Positions 17,322 through 26,122 of a stretch of 64,000 bases of DNA are shown here, in pieces. The position numbers and the translations under genes are program-made. This DNA comes from JANPLN01 sp041736155 (lineage in GTDB: Bacteria > Bdellovibrionota > Bdellovibrionia > Bdellovibrionales > JAGQZY01): NCBI GenBank assembly GCA_041736155.1, contig JBGSUL010000032.1, positions 186,001 through 250,000 of the forward strand. The letters are read 5' to 3'. A model generated the notes under the pieces. The model saw nothing but the letters and a program-made list of their open reading frames with translations, had not been told where the DNA came from and ran no database searches. Position 1 is the first letter of the stretch, and every line of letters begins with the position of its first letter.

Positions 17322-20000
17322 ATGTTAAAACTCATTTCTAAAATTATTGGCACTAAGCACGATCGTGAGATGAAAACCATCCGCCCGATCTTAAATCAGA
17401 TCAATCAACTGGAACCGCGTTTTCAAGCCATGAGCGAATCCGAGCTCAAAGCCATGACCCCGCAGTTTAAAGAACGTTACGCCAAAGGGGAAACGCTCGA
17501 TGAGCTTTTGCCAGAAGCGTTTGCCGTCTGCCGCGAAGCCAGCCGCCGCTGTCTTAACATGCGCCACTACGATGTGCAGATGATCGGTGGGTATGTTCTC
17601 CATCGCGGGTCCATCGCTGAGATGCGCACGGGGGAAGGTAAAACTCTCGTGGGAACTCTGGCCGTTTATCTCAACGCCCTCAGTGGTAAGGGTGTGCATG
17701 TTGTTACGGTGAACGATTATCTCGCTAAACGGGATGCCGAGTGGATGGGCCGTCTTTATTCGTATTTGGGATTAAAAACGGGAATCGTTGTTCATGATCT
17801 CAGCGATGCAGAACGACAAGAAGCTTATCGTGCAGACATTACCTACGCGACCAACAACGAGCTGGGTTTTGATTACCTGCGCGACAATATGAAGTTCCGT
17901 TTGTCCGACTACGTGCAAAGAGATTTAAATTTTGCCATTGTCGATGAGTGCGATTCGATTCTCATCGATGAAGCGCGAACTCCGCTGATTATTTCTGGTC
18001 CAGCCGAAGATAATACAAAACTGTATATGGAAGTTCACTCGGTCGTAAAACATCTCAAGCCAGATATTCATTTTACCATGGAAGAAAAGAACCGTTCGGT
18101 GGCGATCACGGAAGAGGGCAATACCAAGTTAGAAGAGTTGATGGGTATTGGGAATCTTTATGATCCTGAGCATATCGATCGACTTCATCATATTTACCAA
18201 TCGCTGAAAGCCATTCATCTTTTTAAACGTGATGTGGATTACATGATCAAAGACAATGAGATTGTCATTGTCGATGAATTCACCGGTCGTCTGATGGAGG
18301 GTCGTCGCTGGAGTGATGGCCTTCACCAAGCGGTGGAAGCTAAAGAAGGTGTGCATATTAAAAACGAAAACCAAACTTTGGCGTCGATCACCTTCCAAAA
18401 TTATTTCCGCATGTATAACAAAATTTCGGGAATGACGGGAACGGCTGATACAGAGGCCGAAGAGTTTCGAAAGATCTACAAATTAAATGTTTCCACCATT
18501 CCCACCAATCGTCCGATGGTGCGTAAAGATCAAGACGATGTGGTTTATAAAAGTGAAAATGGAAAATTCTCGTCCATCATCAAAGACATCATTGAACGCC
18601 AAGCCAAGGGACAACCGGTGTTGGTGGGGACCGTCAGCATTGAGAAATCTGAGCTGTTGAGCTCGGAATTAAAAAAGAAAAACATCCCGCACACCGTTCT
18701 CAATGCCAAATATCACGAGCGCGAAGCGGAAATTATTGCTCAGGCCGGTCGTAAGGGTGCCGTGACCATTGCCACCAACATGGCCGGTCGCGGAACCGAT
18801 ATTATTCTCGGCGGGAACCCAGAATTTATGGCGAAAGCGATTCATCCAGATACGGCGACAGAAGCTTACGCGCAGGCTTTTCAAAAATTTAAACAGCAGT
18901 GTGAAAAAGAAAAGCAGGAAGTTCTCGCGGCCGGAGGCCTTTATATTATCGGGACTGAGCGCCACGAATCACGTCGGATCGACAATCAGCTGCGCGGTCG
19001 TTCGGGCCGTCAAGGGGACCCCGGAGAATCGCATTTCTATTTGTCTTTAGAAGACGATCTTATGCGCAAGTTCAATGGTGACCGTATTAAAAAAATTATG
19101 GACAGTCCGCTGTTTAATATTCCGGATGATGAACCGATGACAGCACGTATGGTGTCGCGCTCCATCGAAGGCGCTCAACGCAAGGTCGAGGGTCATAACT
19201 TTGATATTCGTAAACATCTTTTAGAGTTTGATGATGTGATGAATTTACAGCGGACCAAAGTTTACTCCACCCGCCGCGCCCTCCTCGAAGAAGACGGCTC
19301 GGGCGCCAATCTTTTTGAAGACAAAATGAAAGAGATGATGAGTGAAGTGACCTCGGATTTATTGGATCTCTACGCCGGTGAAGGTGTAAAAAGATCCGAG
19401 TGGGATTTGCCAGCCTTGAGCATAGGTTTGGAGAAGCAATTTGCCGTGGAAGTGACGTTTGATCCGCAAATCTCCTCTGAGGAGTTGGTGGATAAAGTCA
19501 AGACGGTCATCCAACAAAAGTACGAAGAGCAAAAGCGTCTTATGGGCGAGCTTTTTGAAGATATTCAAAGAAGTCTTTTGTTGGGAGCCATTGATCATTA
19601 TTGGAAAGAGCATCTTTATCGTGTGGATCGTATTCGCGAATCGGTGAATCTCAAGGCCTACGCGCAAAAAGATCCTTTGATGGAATACCGCAAAGAAACC
19701 TTCCAGGCGTTTGAGGAAATGAATCAGCGTGTGCGCAGCGATGCTGTGGAAAAATTCATGAAGCTCAAAGTGGTTGTGGAAAGTCAGCGTCGCAGCTCGG
19801 ACATGGGGGCGGACGTCGCGGATGAGGTTGTGGATACGGCCGCTGAGCGCGAAGACGTTCTCGAGGCTTTGCGACCTAAGCAGCCACAAAAGATGACACT
19901 TTCAACAGGTGGATATACGGATGACGGAGACGACAAAGGAAGTCGTATCCAACGACGACAAAATGAAAAGGCCGTAAAGAAAAAGAAAAAACTTTTTTAA
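17322..20000 (+). CDS. secA: Preprotein translocase ATPase SecA
   Basis: 892 residues from the ATG at 17322 (a TTG three codons earlier is possible). SecA drives Sec-dependent export with ATP. Visible: Walker A MRTGEGKTLVG (about residue 104), DEAD-type VDECDSILIDEARTPLI, the preprotein cross-linking domain, NBD2 with TNMAGRGTDIILGGNP and QLRGRSGRQGDPG, and the helical scaffold and wing domains. The C-terminus ends in a Lys-rich stretch (KKKKKLF) and lacks the CxC-C-H zinc motif used for SecB binding in many proteobacteria. The many signal-peptide proteins in this window depend on it. Confidence 0.97.
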   Translation: MLKLISKIIGTKHDREMKTIRPILNQINQLEPRFQAMSESELKAMTPQFKERYAKGETLDELLPEAFAVCREASRRCLNMRHYDVQMIGGYVLHRGSIAEMRTGEGKTLVGTLAVYLNALSGKGVHVVTVNDYLAKRDAEWMGRLYSYLGLKTGIVVHDLSDAERQEAYRADITYATNNELGFDYLRDNMKFRLSDYVQRDLNFAIVDECDSILIDEARTPLIISGPAEDNTKLYMEVHSVVKHLKPDIHFTMEEKNRSVAITEEGNTKLEELMGIGNLYDPEHIDRLHHIYQSLKAIHLFKRDVDYMIKDNEIVIVDEFTGRLMEGRRWSDGLHQAVEAKEGVHIKNENQTLASITFQNYFRMYNKISGMTGTADTEAEEFRKIYKLNVSTIPTNRPMVRKDQDDVVYKSENGKFSSIIKDIIERQAKGQPVLVGTVSIEKSELLSSELKKKNIPHTVLNAKYHEREAEIIAQAGRKGAVTIATNMAGRGTDIILGGNPEFMAKAIHPDTATEAYAQAFQKFKQQCEKEKQEVLAAGGLYIIGTERHESRRIDNQLRGRSGRQGDPGESHFYLSLEDDLMRKFNGDRIKKIMDSPLFNIPDDEPMTARMVSRSIEGAQRKVEGHNFDIRKHLLEFDDVMNLQRTKVYSTRRALLEEDGSGANLFEDKMKEMMSEVTSDLLDLYAGEGVKRSEWDLPALSIGLEKQFAVEVTFDPQISSEELVDKVKTVIQQKYEEQKRLMGELFEDIQRSLLLGAIDHYWKEHLYRVDRIRESVNLKAYAQKDPLMEYRKETFQAFEEMNQRVRSDAVEKFMKLKVVVESQRRSSDMGADVADEVVDTAAEREDVLEALRPKQPQKMTLSTGGYTDDGDDKGSRIQRRQNEKAVKKKKKLF

Positions 20001-20033
20001 GTCTTACGAAAGAAGTATTCTTTTAGTATTCGT

Positions 20034-20136
20034 ATTTTCGCGAACTTAATTTTTAGGACGTCGCCATCCCTGGCTGCTGCCGTCAAAACGGCGCATCCTG
20101 CGCGACGGAGGTCCTAAAAATCAACTTCGCGAAAAT
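20034..20136. repeat. Structured extragenic element, copy 1
   Basis: An approximately 100-nt imperfect palindrome. Outer stem ATTTTCGCGAA / TTCGCGAAAAT, then an internal loop, then TTTTTAGGAC / GTCCTAAAAA, then nested small hairpins including GCCGT-CAAA-ACGGC. Copy 2 at 29673-29818 shares nearly all the core. It lies between secA and the zinc-ribbon gene and may act as a terminator or a mobile palindrome. Confidence 0.85.
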
Positions 20137-20185
20137 TCGAACAACAAAGTAATATTTCCTTGATGCGGGTTGGGGATAAAAAAGA

Positions 20186-20899
20186 ATGGTGAAATGTCCG
20201 GAGTGTTCAAAAGCAGTGGATGCGGATTTCGGTATGACGACGTGCCCGCACTGTGAAGCCGTGTTTATGGTGGAAATCGATGGGTCAGTGAACGATCCTG
20301 TTGTCGAAGAGCAGTCGGCGGAAGAACTTGTTTTTGCAGATAACTCTTTAGACACGGCCAACGATAGCGCTGACGAAGTGAACGTCGAAGCTGGTGCTGG
20401 CGAGATCGAGCCTGAATTCCAACAAAATGATTCTACTGATGATTCTTACAGCGATTCACCAAGTTTCGACGAAGTTTCGAGCGATGACGGTGGTGGCGTG
20501 GATGAGAGGTTTTCATTGGATGAGTCCAATGAAGAGTCTTCCGATGAGGCAGAAGTTTCTGGAGATCCACTTAAAGATCCCTTAGATTTGCAAAGATTTG
20601 ATGAGTCGGGCGGATCAGAGATCTCCGATGGTGAACTTCTTTACGATATTATCTTGCAAGGATTGGACTCAGCCGAGCTGAAAAAAGATATTTTTGCAGC
20701 GCTCATGGATAAACGTTTTGCCCTTTCGGCAGAAGAAATGAGACGTGGTTTAAAGAGTGGAATTTTAACCCTCTCCAGCGTCAACCCTGTGCGTGCGATG
20801 CTGATTGTTCTTAAAATGCAGGAATTTGATGTCACTATCGAGTGGCGGCAAAGACATTTTACACAGCCGTCCAAAAAGGTGGAGGAGCCATCACCATGA
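20186..20899 (+). CDS. Zinc-ribbon protein with acidic linker
   Basis: 237 residues in three parts. Residues 4-23 hold CPEC and CPHC pairs, a zinc ribbon. Residues ~30-145 are a low-complexity acidic linker rich in Glu, Asp and Ser. Residues ~150-225 form a compact domain (LLYDIILQGLDSAELKKD, DKRFALSAEEM, PVRAMLIVLKMQEFDVTIEWRQ) of a type I associate with delta-proteobacterial hypothetical proteins but cannot name. No transmembrane segment is present, so it is cytoplasmic. Its stop codon overlaps the next ATG (ATGA). A role in signalling or regulation is only a guess from the architecture. Confidence 0.65.
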   Translation: MVKCPECSKAVDADFGMTTCPHCEAVFMVEIDGSVNDPVVEEQSAEELVFADNSLDTANDSADEVNVEAGAGEIEPEFQQNDSTDDSYSDSPSFDEVSSDDGGGVDERFSLDESNEESSDEAEVSGDPLKDPLDLQRFDESGGSEISDGELLYDIILQGLDSAELKKDIFAALMDKRFALSAEEMRRGLKSGILTLSSVNPVRAMLIVLKMQEFDVTIEWRQRHFTQPSKKVEEPSP

Positions 20900-21465
20900 A
20901 AACATGGATTGTGAAGATTTGTATCTTGGGCCTTGTGTCTCTCATGAATTCCAAACCGAGCCATGCTGAGCCTATTCAAGTGCATAAGACACAAATGCAA
21001 GAGATCGCTAAAAAAATTATCGAATACCAAATTCGTTTAGAAGAACTCAAAGAAAAAAAAGAAAGCACGCCCGAAGGACCACAGCTCGAAGAAGTGCTCA
21101 GTGAAATCGCGGATATGCATAGAGAGCTCGTCGTAGTTAAAAAGCGTAGAGAAACTTTGCGCGAACACTTGCGTCATGTTCACTCTAAAGAAGAAGTGGT
21201 TTCGGACTTAAGTTTTTTTAAACAAACAGAAAAGCGCAAAGATGAAAAACCCGACGAAGAAGTAGACCGAAAATTAGATCAGCTACTTAAACTCGTGCAA
21301 ACTCAGTACGCGCGAACCCTGAGTGAGGATTTTAAAGTTTCGCAAGAATTGCAGACCGAACAAGATGTGCGTCGTAAGCTCAAAGAGCAACGTGTGAAAG
21401 TACACAAGGCAGATAAAAAACGCTACATCCGCGAAGGAATCGATACCACCATTAAGGCAGAGTAA
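20896..21465 (+). CDS. Secreted coiled-coil protein of unknown function
   Basis: 189 residues from the ATG at 20896, chosen for the GGAGGAG at 20881-20887 and because a signal peptide then starts at once (KICILGLVSLMN, cleavage near SHAEPI). The mature protein is almost wholly charged helix (EYQIRLEELKEKKES, ADMHRELVVVKKRRETLREHL, RKLDQLLKLVQTQYA), with heptad spacing, so it is probably a periplasmic coiled coil. It is translationally coupled to the zinc-ribbon gene. No enzyme motif is present. Confidence 0.65.
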   Translation: MKTWIVKICILGLVSLMNSKPSHAEPIQVHKTQMQEIAKKIIEYQIRLEELKEKKESTPEGPQLEEVLSEIADMHRELVVVKKRRETLREHLRHVHSKEEVVSDLSFFKQTEKRKDEKPDEEVDRKLDQLLKLVQTQYARTLSEDFKVSQELQTEQDVRRKLKEQRVKVHKADKKRYIREGIDTTIKAE

Positions 21466-21494
21466 TCTGGCCAAAAAATGAGTCCGCAAGGTTT

Positions 21495-22076
21495 TCAGGC
21501 TGTTAAATTTTTTATAAAGCCTGTGCGCATATCATAAACCCAACCATGGATTCTTACATCAGGTTCTTCTTTATTAAGTTCCTGGTAGATAGGACTGTCT
21601 TTGAGGTGCTGCACTTGCGCGAGCACATTGAGTTCCACGAGGCGATCGGTTCGCATTTCGGACGAGAGACTTTGTAATTCTTGTTTATGCTCAACGCAGA
21701 CATTTTTGATATTTTTGAGCCAATCATCGATGATTCCAAAAGACTGATCACCCATGGCTGAGACCACACCACCGCAACCATAGTGACCACAAACAATCAC
21801 ATCTTTCACTTTGAGATAACGGATGGCATAGGTCACCACAGACATCAGGTTGAGATCCTCAGCATGAACGAGGTTGGCGATGTTTCTGTGAACAAAAAGA
21901 TCTCCCACGGACGTGCCGGTGATTTCGTTGGGAAGAATGCGTGAGTCGGAGCAACCAATCCACAAGTAGCGGGGGTTTTGTGTTTTTGAATTGTTAGCAA
22001 AGAAACGAGGATCACTTTGAAGTTTTTCGATGACCCACGCTTTATTTTCTAAAAACATCGTTTTGATATTGGGCAT
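21495..22076 (-). CDS. Beta-class carbonic anhydrase
   Basis: 193 residues, usual beta-CA size. Zinc ligands C42, H98 and C101 and the catalytic dyad D44/R46 are present in GCSDSR and CGHYGCGGV. It interconverts CO2 and bicarbonate in the cytoplasm. The gene starts 2 nt after the SulP transporter stop with AAGGAA inside the sulP end, so the two are translated together. That linkage suggests bicarbonate uptake and use, for instance for carboxylases, or pH balance. Confidence 0.95.
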   Translation of the reverse strand: MPNIKTMFLENKAWVIEKLQSDPRFFANNSKTQNPRYLWIGCSDSRILPNEITGTSVGDLFVHRNIANLVHAEDLNLMSVVTYAIRYLKVKDVIVCGHYGCGGVVSAMGDQSFGIIDDWLKNIKNVCVEHKQELQSLSSEMRTDRLVELNVLAQVQHLKDSPIYQELNKEEPDVRIHGWVYDMRTGFIKNLTA

Positions 22077-22078
22077 AA

Positions 22079-23620
22079 TTATTCCTTAAAGTACGGGGAG
22101 AGAGCGAGGCTTGATTTGCGTAATTCGATGGTGATGTTTTTTTGTGGCGCAGATTCGACAAAATCTTCCACCATGTCGATAATGTCATGATCAATAAACA
22201 CCGAGCGTGAGCCATCGATCAACACGAGAGAGTTTTGGGGGATGGTGGCTAACAATTTTTTAAGAAGGGGTTTGTTGAGAAATGAAGTGTCTTTATTAAA
22301 GCGCAAAAGATAATGATTTTTGTCGCTGACCAAAACCAAAGACGCGTGAAGATTTGCTTTAAAAACAAAATATAATCCCACGGCGAAGCCGATCAAGACA
22401 CCAATGAGGAGATCGGTGAGAAGAATGGCCACGATGGTCACGAGGAAAGGAATAAATTGAGAGCGTCCTAGCTTAAGGAAAGATTTATAAAGTTTTGGTG
22501 TGGTGAGTTTAAATCCAACCACAATCAAAACCATGGCGAGAACCGCGAGCGGAATTTTGTTGAGATAGGTCGGGATCAGCAATGCAAAAAGTAACAACCA
22601 CACGGCATGGAAAATTCCCGAGAGACGTGAGGTGGCACCCGCCGAAAGATTGGCGCTGGTGCGCACGATCACCGCTGTGACTGGGAGCCCGCCGAGCAAA
22701 CCGCTAAAAAAGTTACCGATACCTTGCGCGAAGAGTTCTTGCGAGGCATTTACACCGCGTTTGAGGGGATCCATTTTTTCACTGGCGTCCAAACTCAGAA
22801 TGGTTTCCAGAGATCCCACCAAACATAGAGTCAGGGCGAGAGTCAGCGCAGGCGCGGAAAAAATTGCCGAAAAGGCTGAGGGTGGAGTGAGTTGAAACAG
22901 TGAGGCCTCTGGCATTTGCACTAAGTGTTCGGGACTGAGCTGCAGACCCCATAGCGGGAGAAGAAATTCATTCATCATCACGCCAGCAAGCACAGCCACA
23001 AGCGCGGAGGGGACAGTCCTCAGTGGAGTGTTCGCGAGAACGCGATCCCATGAAAGTAACAGTGCCAATGAAATAAGGGAAATAAGAATAGCGCCGGTGG
23101 TGGTAGAAGAGATAGCGTGCTGAAGGGCACTAAATGTATTGTCCCCATCCGTTTGCATGAAAGATTCGTCACCAAAAAAGTCAGCGTCAAAACCGATGGC
23201 ATGAGGAATCTGTTTTAAAATAATAAGAATACCAATTGCGGCCAACATTCCTTTGATGACAGATGCGGGGATCAAACTGCCCAAGATACCAAAACGCAAC
23301 GCCGCCAGGCCCAACTGCATCAAACCCGCAATGGCGGTGATGGCGCAAAATGTTTCAAAAGAACCAATGCTCTGAATACCACCGAGAACAACGACGGTGA
23401 GACCAGCGGCAGGGCCCGATACAGAAATTTCTGAAGGGCTGAGAAAGCCCACAATCAAACCGCCAATAATTCCAGCGATCAAACCACTGGACGCCGGAGC
23501 GCCAGAGGCCAAGGCGATTCCTAAACAGAGAGGAAGTGCGACGAGAAAAACCACAAACGAAGCCTGCAAATCTTTGGTGGAAAAACGTAAGTTTTTTATT
23601 TGTGCAGCAATAGCATTCAT
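22079..23620 (-). CDS. SulP-family anion (probably bicarbonate) transporter
   Basis: 513 residues with about 11-12 membrane helices. N-terminal SulP signatures are ASFVVFLVALPLCLGIALASG and SGPAAGLTVVVLGG. The short C-terminal cytoplasmic part (LVLIDGSRSVFIDHDIIDMVEDF) is a reduced STAS domain of the type seen in SulP proteins linked or fused to carbonic anhydrases. Substrate cannot be read directly; bicarbonate is inferred from the adjacent carbonic anhydrase. GAGG precedes the ATG by 4 nt. It is the middle gene of a lipoprotein-SulP-carbonic anhydrase operon. Confidence 0.88.
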   Translation of the reverse strand: MNAIAAQIKNLRFSTKDLQASFVVFLVALPLCLGIALASGAPASSGLIAGIIGGLIVGFLSPSEISVSGPAAGLTVVVLGGIQSIGSFETFCAITAIAGLMQLGLAALRFGILGSLIPASVIKGMLAAIGILIILKQIPHAIGFDADFFGDESFMQTDGDNTFSALQHAISSTTTGAILISLISLALLLSWDRVLANTPLRTVPSALVAVLAGVMMNEFLLPLWGLQLSPEHLVQMPEASLFQLTPPSAFSAIFSAPALTLALTLCLVGSLETILSLDASEKMDPLKRGVNASQELFAQGIGNFFSGLLGGLPVTAVIVRTSANLSAGATSRLSGIFHAVWLLLFALLIPTYLNKIPLAVLAMVLIVVGFKLTTPKLYKSFLKLGRSQFIPFLVTIVAILLTDLLIGVLIGFAVGLYFVFKANLHASLVLVSDKNHYLLRFNKDTSFLNKPLLKKLLATIPQNSLVLIDGSRSVFIDHDIIDMVEDFVESAPQKNITIELRKSSLALSPYFKE

Positions 23621-23627
23621 GGGGCCT

Positions 23628-23960
23628 CTATTTTATAGGTTCAAATTCAATAGGTTTTTTAAGTGGAGGAGATTTCTCGGTTCTCGTTTTGTTTAAATCG
23701 ACATAAACGACCTGATCCTTTTGGAACCAGACCTCTTTTTCTTGCGGAAGTGCTGGAGCTGGGGATTTCAGGAGATAGACCCAGCGTTGAGTGTCGTCTT
23801 TAAAGTAGGTGCGCTGAGGATTGCCGATTTTGTAAAGAACAGCCCCCTTGCTATCACCGATCTGCACGGTGTGGAATTGACTGTCGGGGCGCGAGGTCGT
23901 GCAGCTAAGCAAAATCAATGGCAGAGTGAATAAAAAAATCAGTCCCCAAAAAATTTTCAT
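23628..23960 (-). CDS. SmpA/OmlA (BamE-like) lipoprotein
   Basis: 110 residues from the ATG at 23960; upstream in-frame sequence exists but lacks protein-like character. The lipoprotein signal ends ILLSC (Cys about residue 20). The mature part has the BamE/OmlA pattern VQIGDSKGAVLYKIGNPQRTYFKDDTQRWVYLL, a small alpha/beta fold in outer-membrane lipoproteins. The C-terminus is Pro/Lys-rich. It is 7 nt upstream of sulP on the same strand, an unusual partner; a structural role at the outer membrane is likely, direct involvement in transport is not shown. Confidence 0.65.
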   Translation of the reverse strand: MKIFWGLIFLFTLPLILLSCTTSRPDSQFHTVQIGDSKGAVLYKIGNPQRTYFKDDTQRWVYLLKSPAPALPQEKEVWFQKDQVVYVDLNKTRTEKSPPLKKPIEFEPIK

Positions 23961-24059
23961 GCAAGGATTATGGTATAAAACGCCTCTGAAATCCACTTGA
24001 TTTCTCCGCTTGATTTCAAAACGCGATGGGGAGTATAAAGAACCATCCAAGGAGACAGC

Positions 24060-24260
24060 ATGTCTGAGTACCAAATGGGCGATTATAATCGCGGCGGATA
24101 CATCGCTTTTATGTTCTGTATGGCGTTTACGATGGTGTTTTTTATTTACATTGCGTTTATCCACCCCGGTGTGGATCTTCATGAAATAAAAGTTCCAGAT
24201 ACTCAAAAGGAAGCCCCCGTTGCGCCAGCTGCTGCAGAAACTGCAAGCCCTGCTCACTAA
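24060..24260 (+). CDS. Small single-span membrane protein heading the oxidase operon
   Basis: 66 residues; the ATG has GGAG 5 nt upstream. A charged N-terminus with several Tyr and Gly (YQMGDYNRGGY) precedes one membrane helix (FMFCMAFTMVFFIYIAF), and a short Pro/Ala-rich tail ends AAETASPAH. It overlaps the SCO gene by 41 nt and begins the cytochrome c oxidase operon. It may be a small oxidase subunit or assembly factor, by position only; I do not recognise a named family. Confidence 0.6.
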   Translation: MSEYQMGDYNRGGYIAFMFCMAFTMVFFIYIAFIHPGVDLHEIKVPDTQKEAPVAPAAAETASPAH

Positions 24261-25086
24261 ACAGGGATATATTTTTTTAGGGGCGATTGTGCTTTTTTTA
24301 AGCAGCCCCTCTCTCAAAGCCTATGATCCAGCCGAATCTGAATCATTGAACAATGATTTACCCAGACAGATAAAAGATGTAGGGATTACCGAGCAACTCG
24401 GTAAAAATCTGCGTGCGTTATCGGTGCCCTTTGAAGATGAAACGGGAGAAAAGCGCGAATTGCGCGGCTGGCTTGCGACGCAACGTCCAACAATCTTGAG
24501 TCTCGTCTATTTTAATTGCCCCAGTCTGTGCAATTTACATTTGAATGCGGTTCTTGACACACTGGCTCAGCTGTCTTTAGTGGCAGGCAAAGACTACGAT
24601 TTGTTGGCGGTGAGTTTTGATGCGCGGGAAAATTCAGACTTGGCGGCGGCCAAAAAATACAATTATCAACAGAAGTACAACTTTCCAGAAAACGGTAAAG
24701 GAATTCACTTTCTTACCGGCGATGAAAACTCAGTGAAAACCCTTGCTGATGCCATCGGTTTTAAATATAAATGGGATGATAAAGCAAAAGAGTGGGCGCA
24801 TGCATCGGCGGCTGTGCTGTTAACTCCTGAGGGAAAAATTTCGCGCTATTTGCATGGTGTGTATTTTGAGCCCAAAACGTTTCGGCTCTCGATTGTCGAA
24901 GCTTCCCAGGGATTTGTTGGCAACATTGTCGACTCAGTCATGCTGTTCTGTTACAGATACGACGCCAAAGGCAGTACTTACGCTTTTTACGCATTCAATT
25001 TAATGCGGATTGCAGGTGCTGTCGCAGTGGTGGTCCTGTTTTTTTGGCTGTTTCTATTTTGGAAACCACGTTTGAAAGAGGAGTAA
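24220..25086 (+). CDS. SCO1/SenC copper chaperone for cytochrome oxidase
   Basis: 288 residues. The start is a TTG at 24220 with AAGGAAG at 24207-24213; there is no better ATG, and a signal segment (IFLGAIVLFLSS) follows. The thioredoxin-like SCO domain has the copper motif CPSLC (about residue 97) and a later His in EWAHASA. These deliver copper to the CuA site of subunit II, encoded 5 nt downstream. A C-terminal hydrophobic helix (IAGAVAVVVLFFWLFLFW) anchors it, an arrangement I associate with delta-proteobacteria-like SCO proteins rather than an N-terminal anchor. Confidence 0.9.
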   Translation: MRQLLQKLQALLTKQGYIFLGAIVLFLSSPSLKAYDPAESESLNNDLPRQIKDVGITEQLGKNLRALSVPFEDETGEKRELRGWLATQRPTILSLVYFNCPSLCNLHLNAVLDTLAQLSLVAGKDYDLLAVSFDARENSDLAAAKKYNYQQKYNFPENGKGIHFLTGDENSVKTLADAIGFKYKWDDKAKEWAHASAAVLLTPEGKISRYLHGVYFEPKTFRLSIVEASQGFVGNIVDSVMLFCYRYDAKGSTYAFYAFNLMRIAGAVAVVVLFFWLFLFWKPRLKEE

Positions 25087-25091
25087 GCAAC

Positions 25092-26114
25092 ATGTTCTGG
25101 TTCGTCCCAATGGCAAAGGCAAACAATACCTTCATGCCCCCCGCAGCTTCGGAAGTGGCTCAACAAGTCAGTTCTCTTTATGCTTTTATGCTCATTACGA
25201 GTGCGATCTCGTTTGTCATCCTCATCGGTGGCATGTTGTATTTTGTTTATAAATACAAACGTAAAACGGCCAACGACAAGACTCCTTACATTTCTCACAA
25301 TCACACGTTGGAGTTTATTTGGAGTTTTATTCCTTTTGTTGTGTTCATGGTGTGTTTTGCTTGGGGTGCATACATTTATATGGAGATGCGCGACTTCAAA
25401 GAGAATGCTTTGGAGATCAACGTTTACGGGAAAAAATGGGTTTGGGAATTTGAATACAAAGATGGACGTCGGATTACACCGACTGTCGACGAAGCGGGAC
25501 AGGCGGTTCCTTCCACTATGGTTGTGCCGATCAATAAGCCGGTAAAACTCATTATGACTTCCGCAAAAATCACTCCCGAAGACAAAGCGGTTCTTCACAG
25601 TTTTTATGTTCCTGCATTGCGCGTGAAACAAGATGTGATACCGGGACGTTTTTCCGCTCTCGGTTTTACCGCCAATAAGTTGGGGAACTTCCAAGTTTTC
25701 TGTGCGGAATTTTGCGGTACAGGTCACTCGATGATGATGGCAAAAATCAAAGTTGTTACGCAGGAAGAATTTGATAAATGGGTTCTTGGTGACGAGAGTG
25801 GCGGTGGCGGCAAAGAGTTAACTCTGGCCGACAAAGGACGCCAAGCCTACGCCAAGTGGGCATGTATCGGTTGTCACACGCTCGATGGCAAACCGAGCAC
25901 CGGACCGACCTGGAAAGGTCTTTACGGTTCAACACGAACATTTAACGATGGGACAACGGCAGTGGCGAATGAAGATTATATTCGCGAATCTGTGTGGGAC
26001 CCTAACAAACATATCGCCAAAGGTTTTGAGCCCAATAAGATGCCAGCTTTTAAGGGTATGGTTTCGGAAGAAGAGTTGGCGGCGTTGATCGAATTTATCA
26101 AGACGGTGAAATAG
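25092..26114 (+). CDS. ctaC: Cytochrome c oxidase subunit II with fused cytochrome c (caa3 type)
   Basis: 340 residues from the ATG at 25092. Two membrane helices (residues ~30-50 and ~75-95) precede the cupredoxin domain, whose CuA ligands appear in CAEFCGTGHSMMM (about residue 205), and the aromatic electron-entry region YGKKWVWEFEY. After a Gly-rich linker a C-terminal cytochrome c domain has CIGCH (about residue 258) and a Met ligand in NKMPAF. The fusion makes this a caa3-type oxidase in which the tethered heme feeds electrons to CuA. GAGGAG overlaps the end of the SCO gene. Confidence 0.96.
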   Translation: MFWFVPMAKANNTFMPPAASEVAQQVSSLYAFMLITSAISFVILIGGMLYFVYKYKRKTANDKTPYISHNHTLEFIWSFIPFVVFMVCFAWGAYIYMEMRDFKENALEINVYGKKWVWEFEYKDGRRITPTVDEAGQAVPSTMVVPINKPVKLIMTSAKITPEDKAVLHSFYVPALRVKQDVIPGRFSALGFTANKLGNFQVFCAEFCGTGHSMMMAKIKVVTQEEFDKWVLGDESGGGGKELTLADKGRQAYAKWACIGCHTLDGKPSTGPTWKGLYGSTRTFNDGTTAVANEDYIRESVWDPNKHIAKGFEPNKMPAFKGMVSEEELAALIEFIKTVK

Positions 26115-26122
26115 GAGATAAT

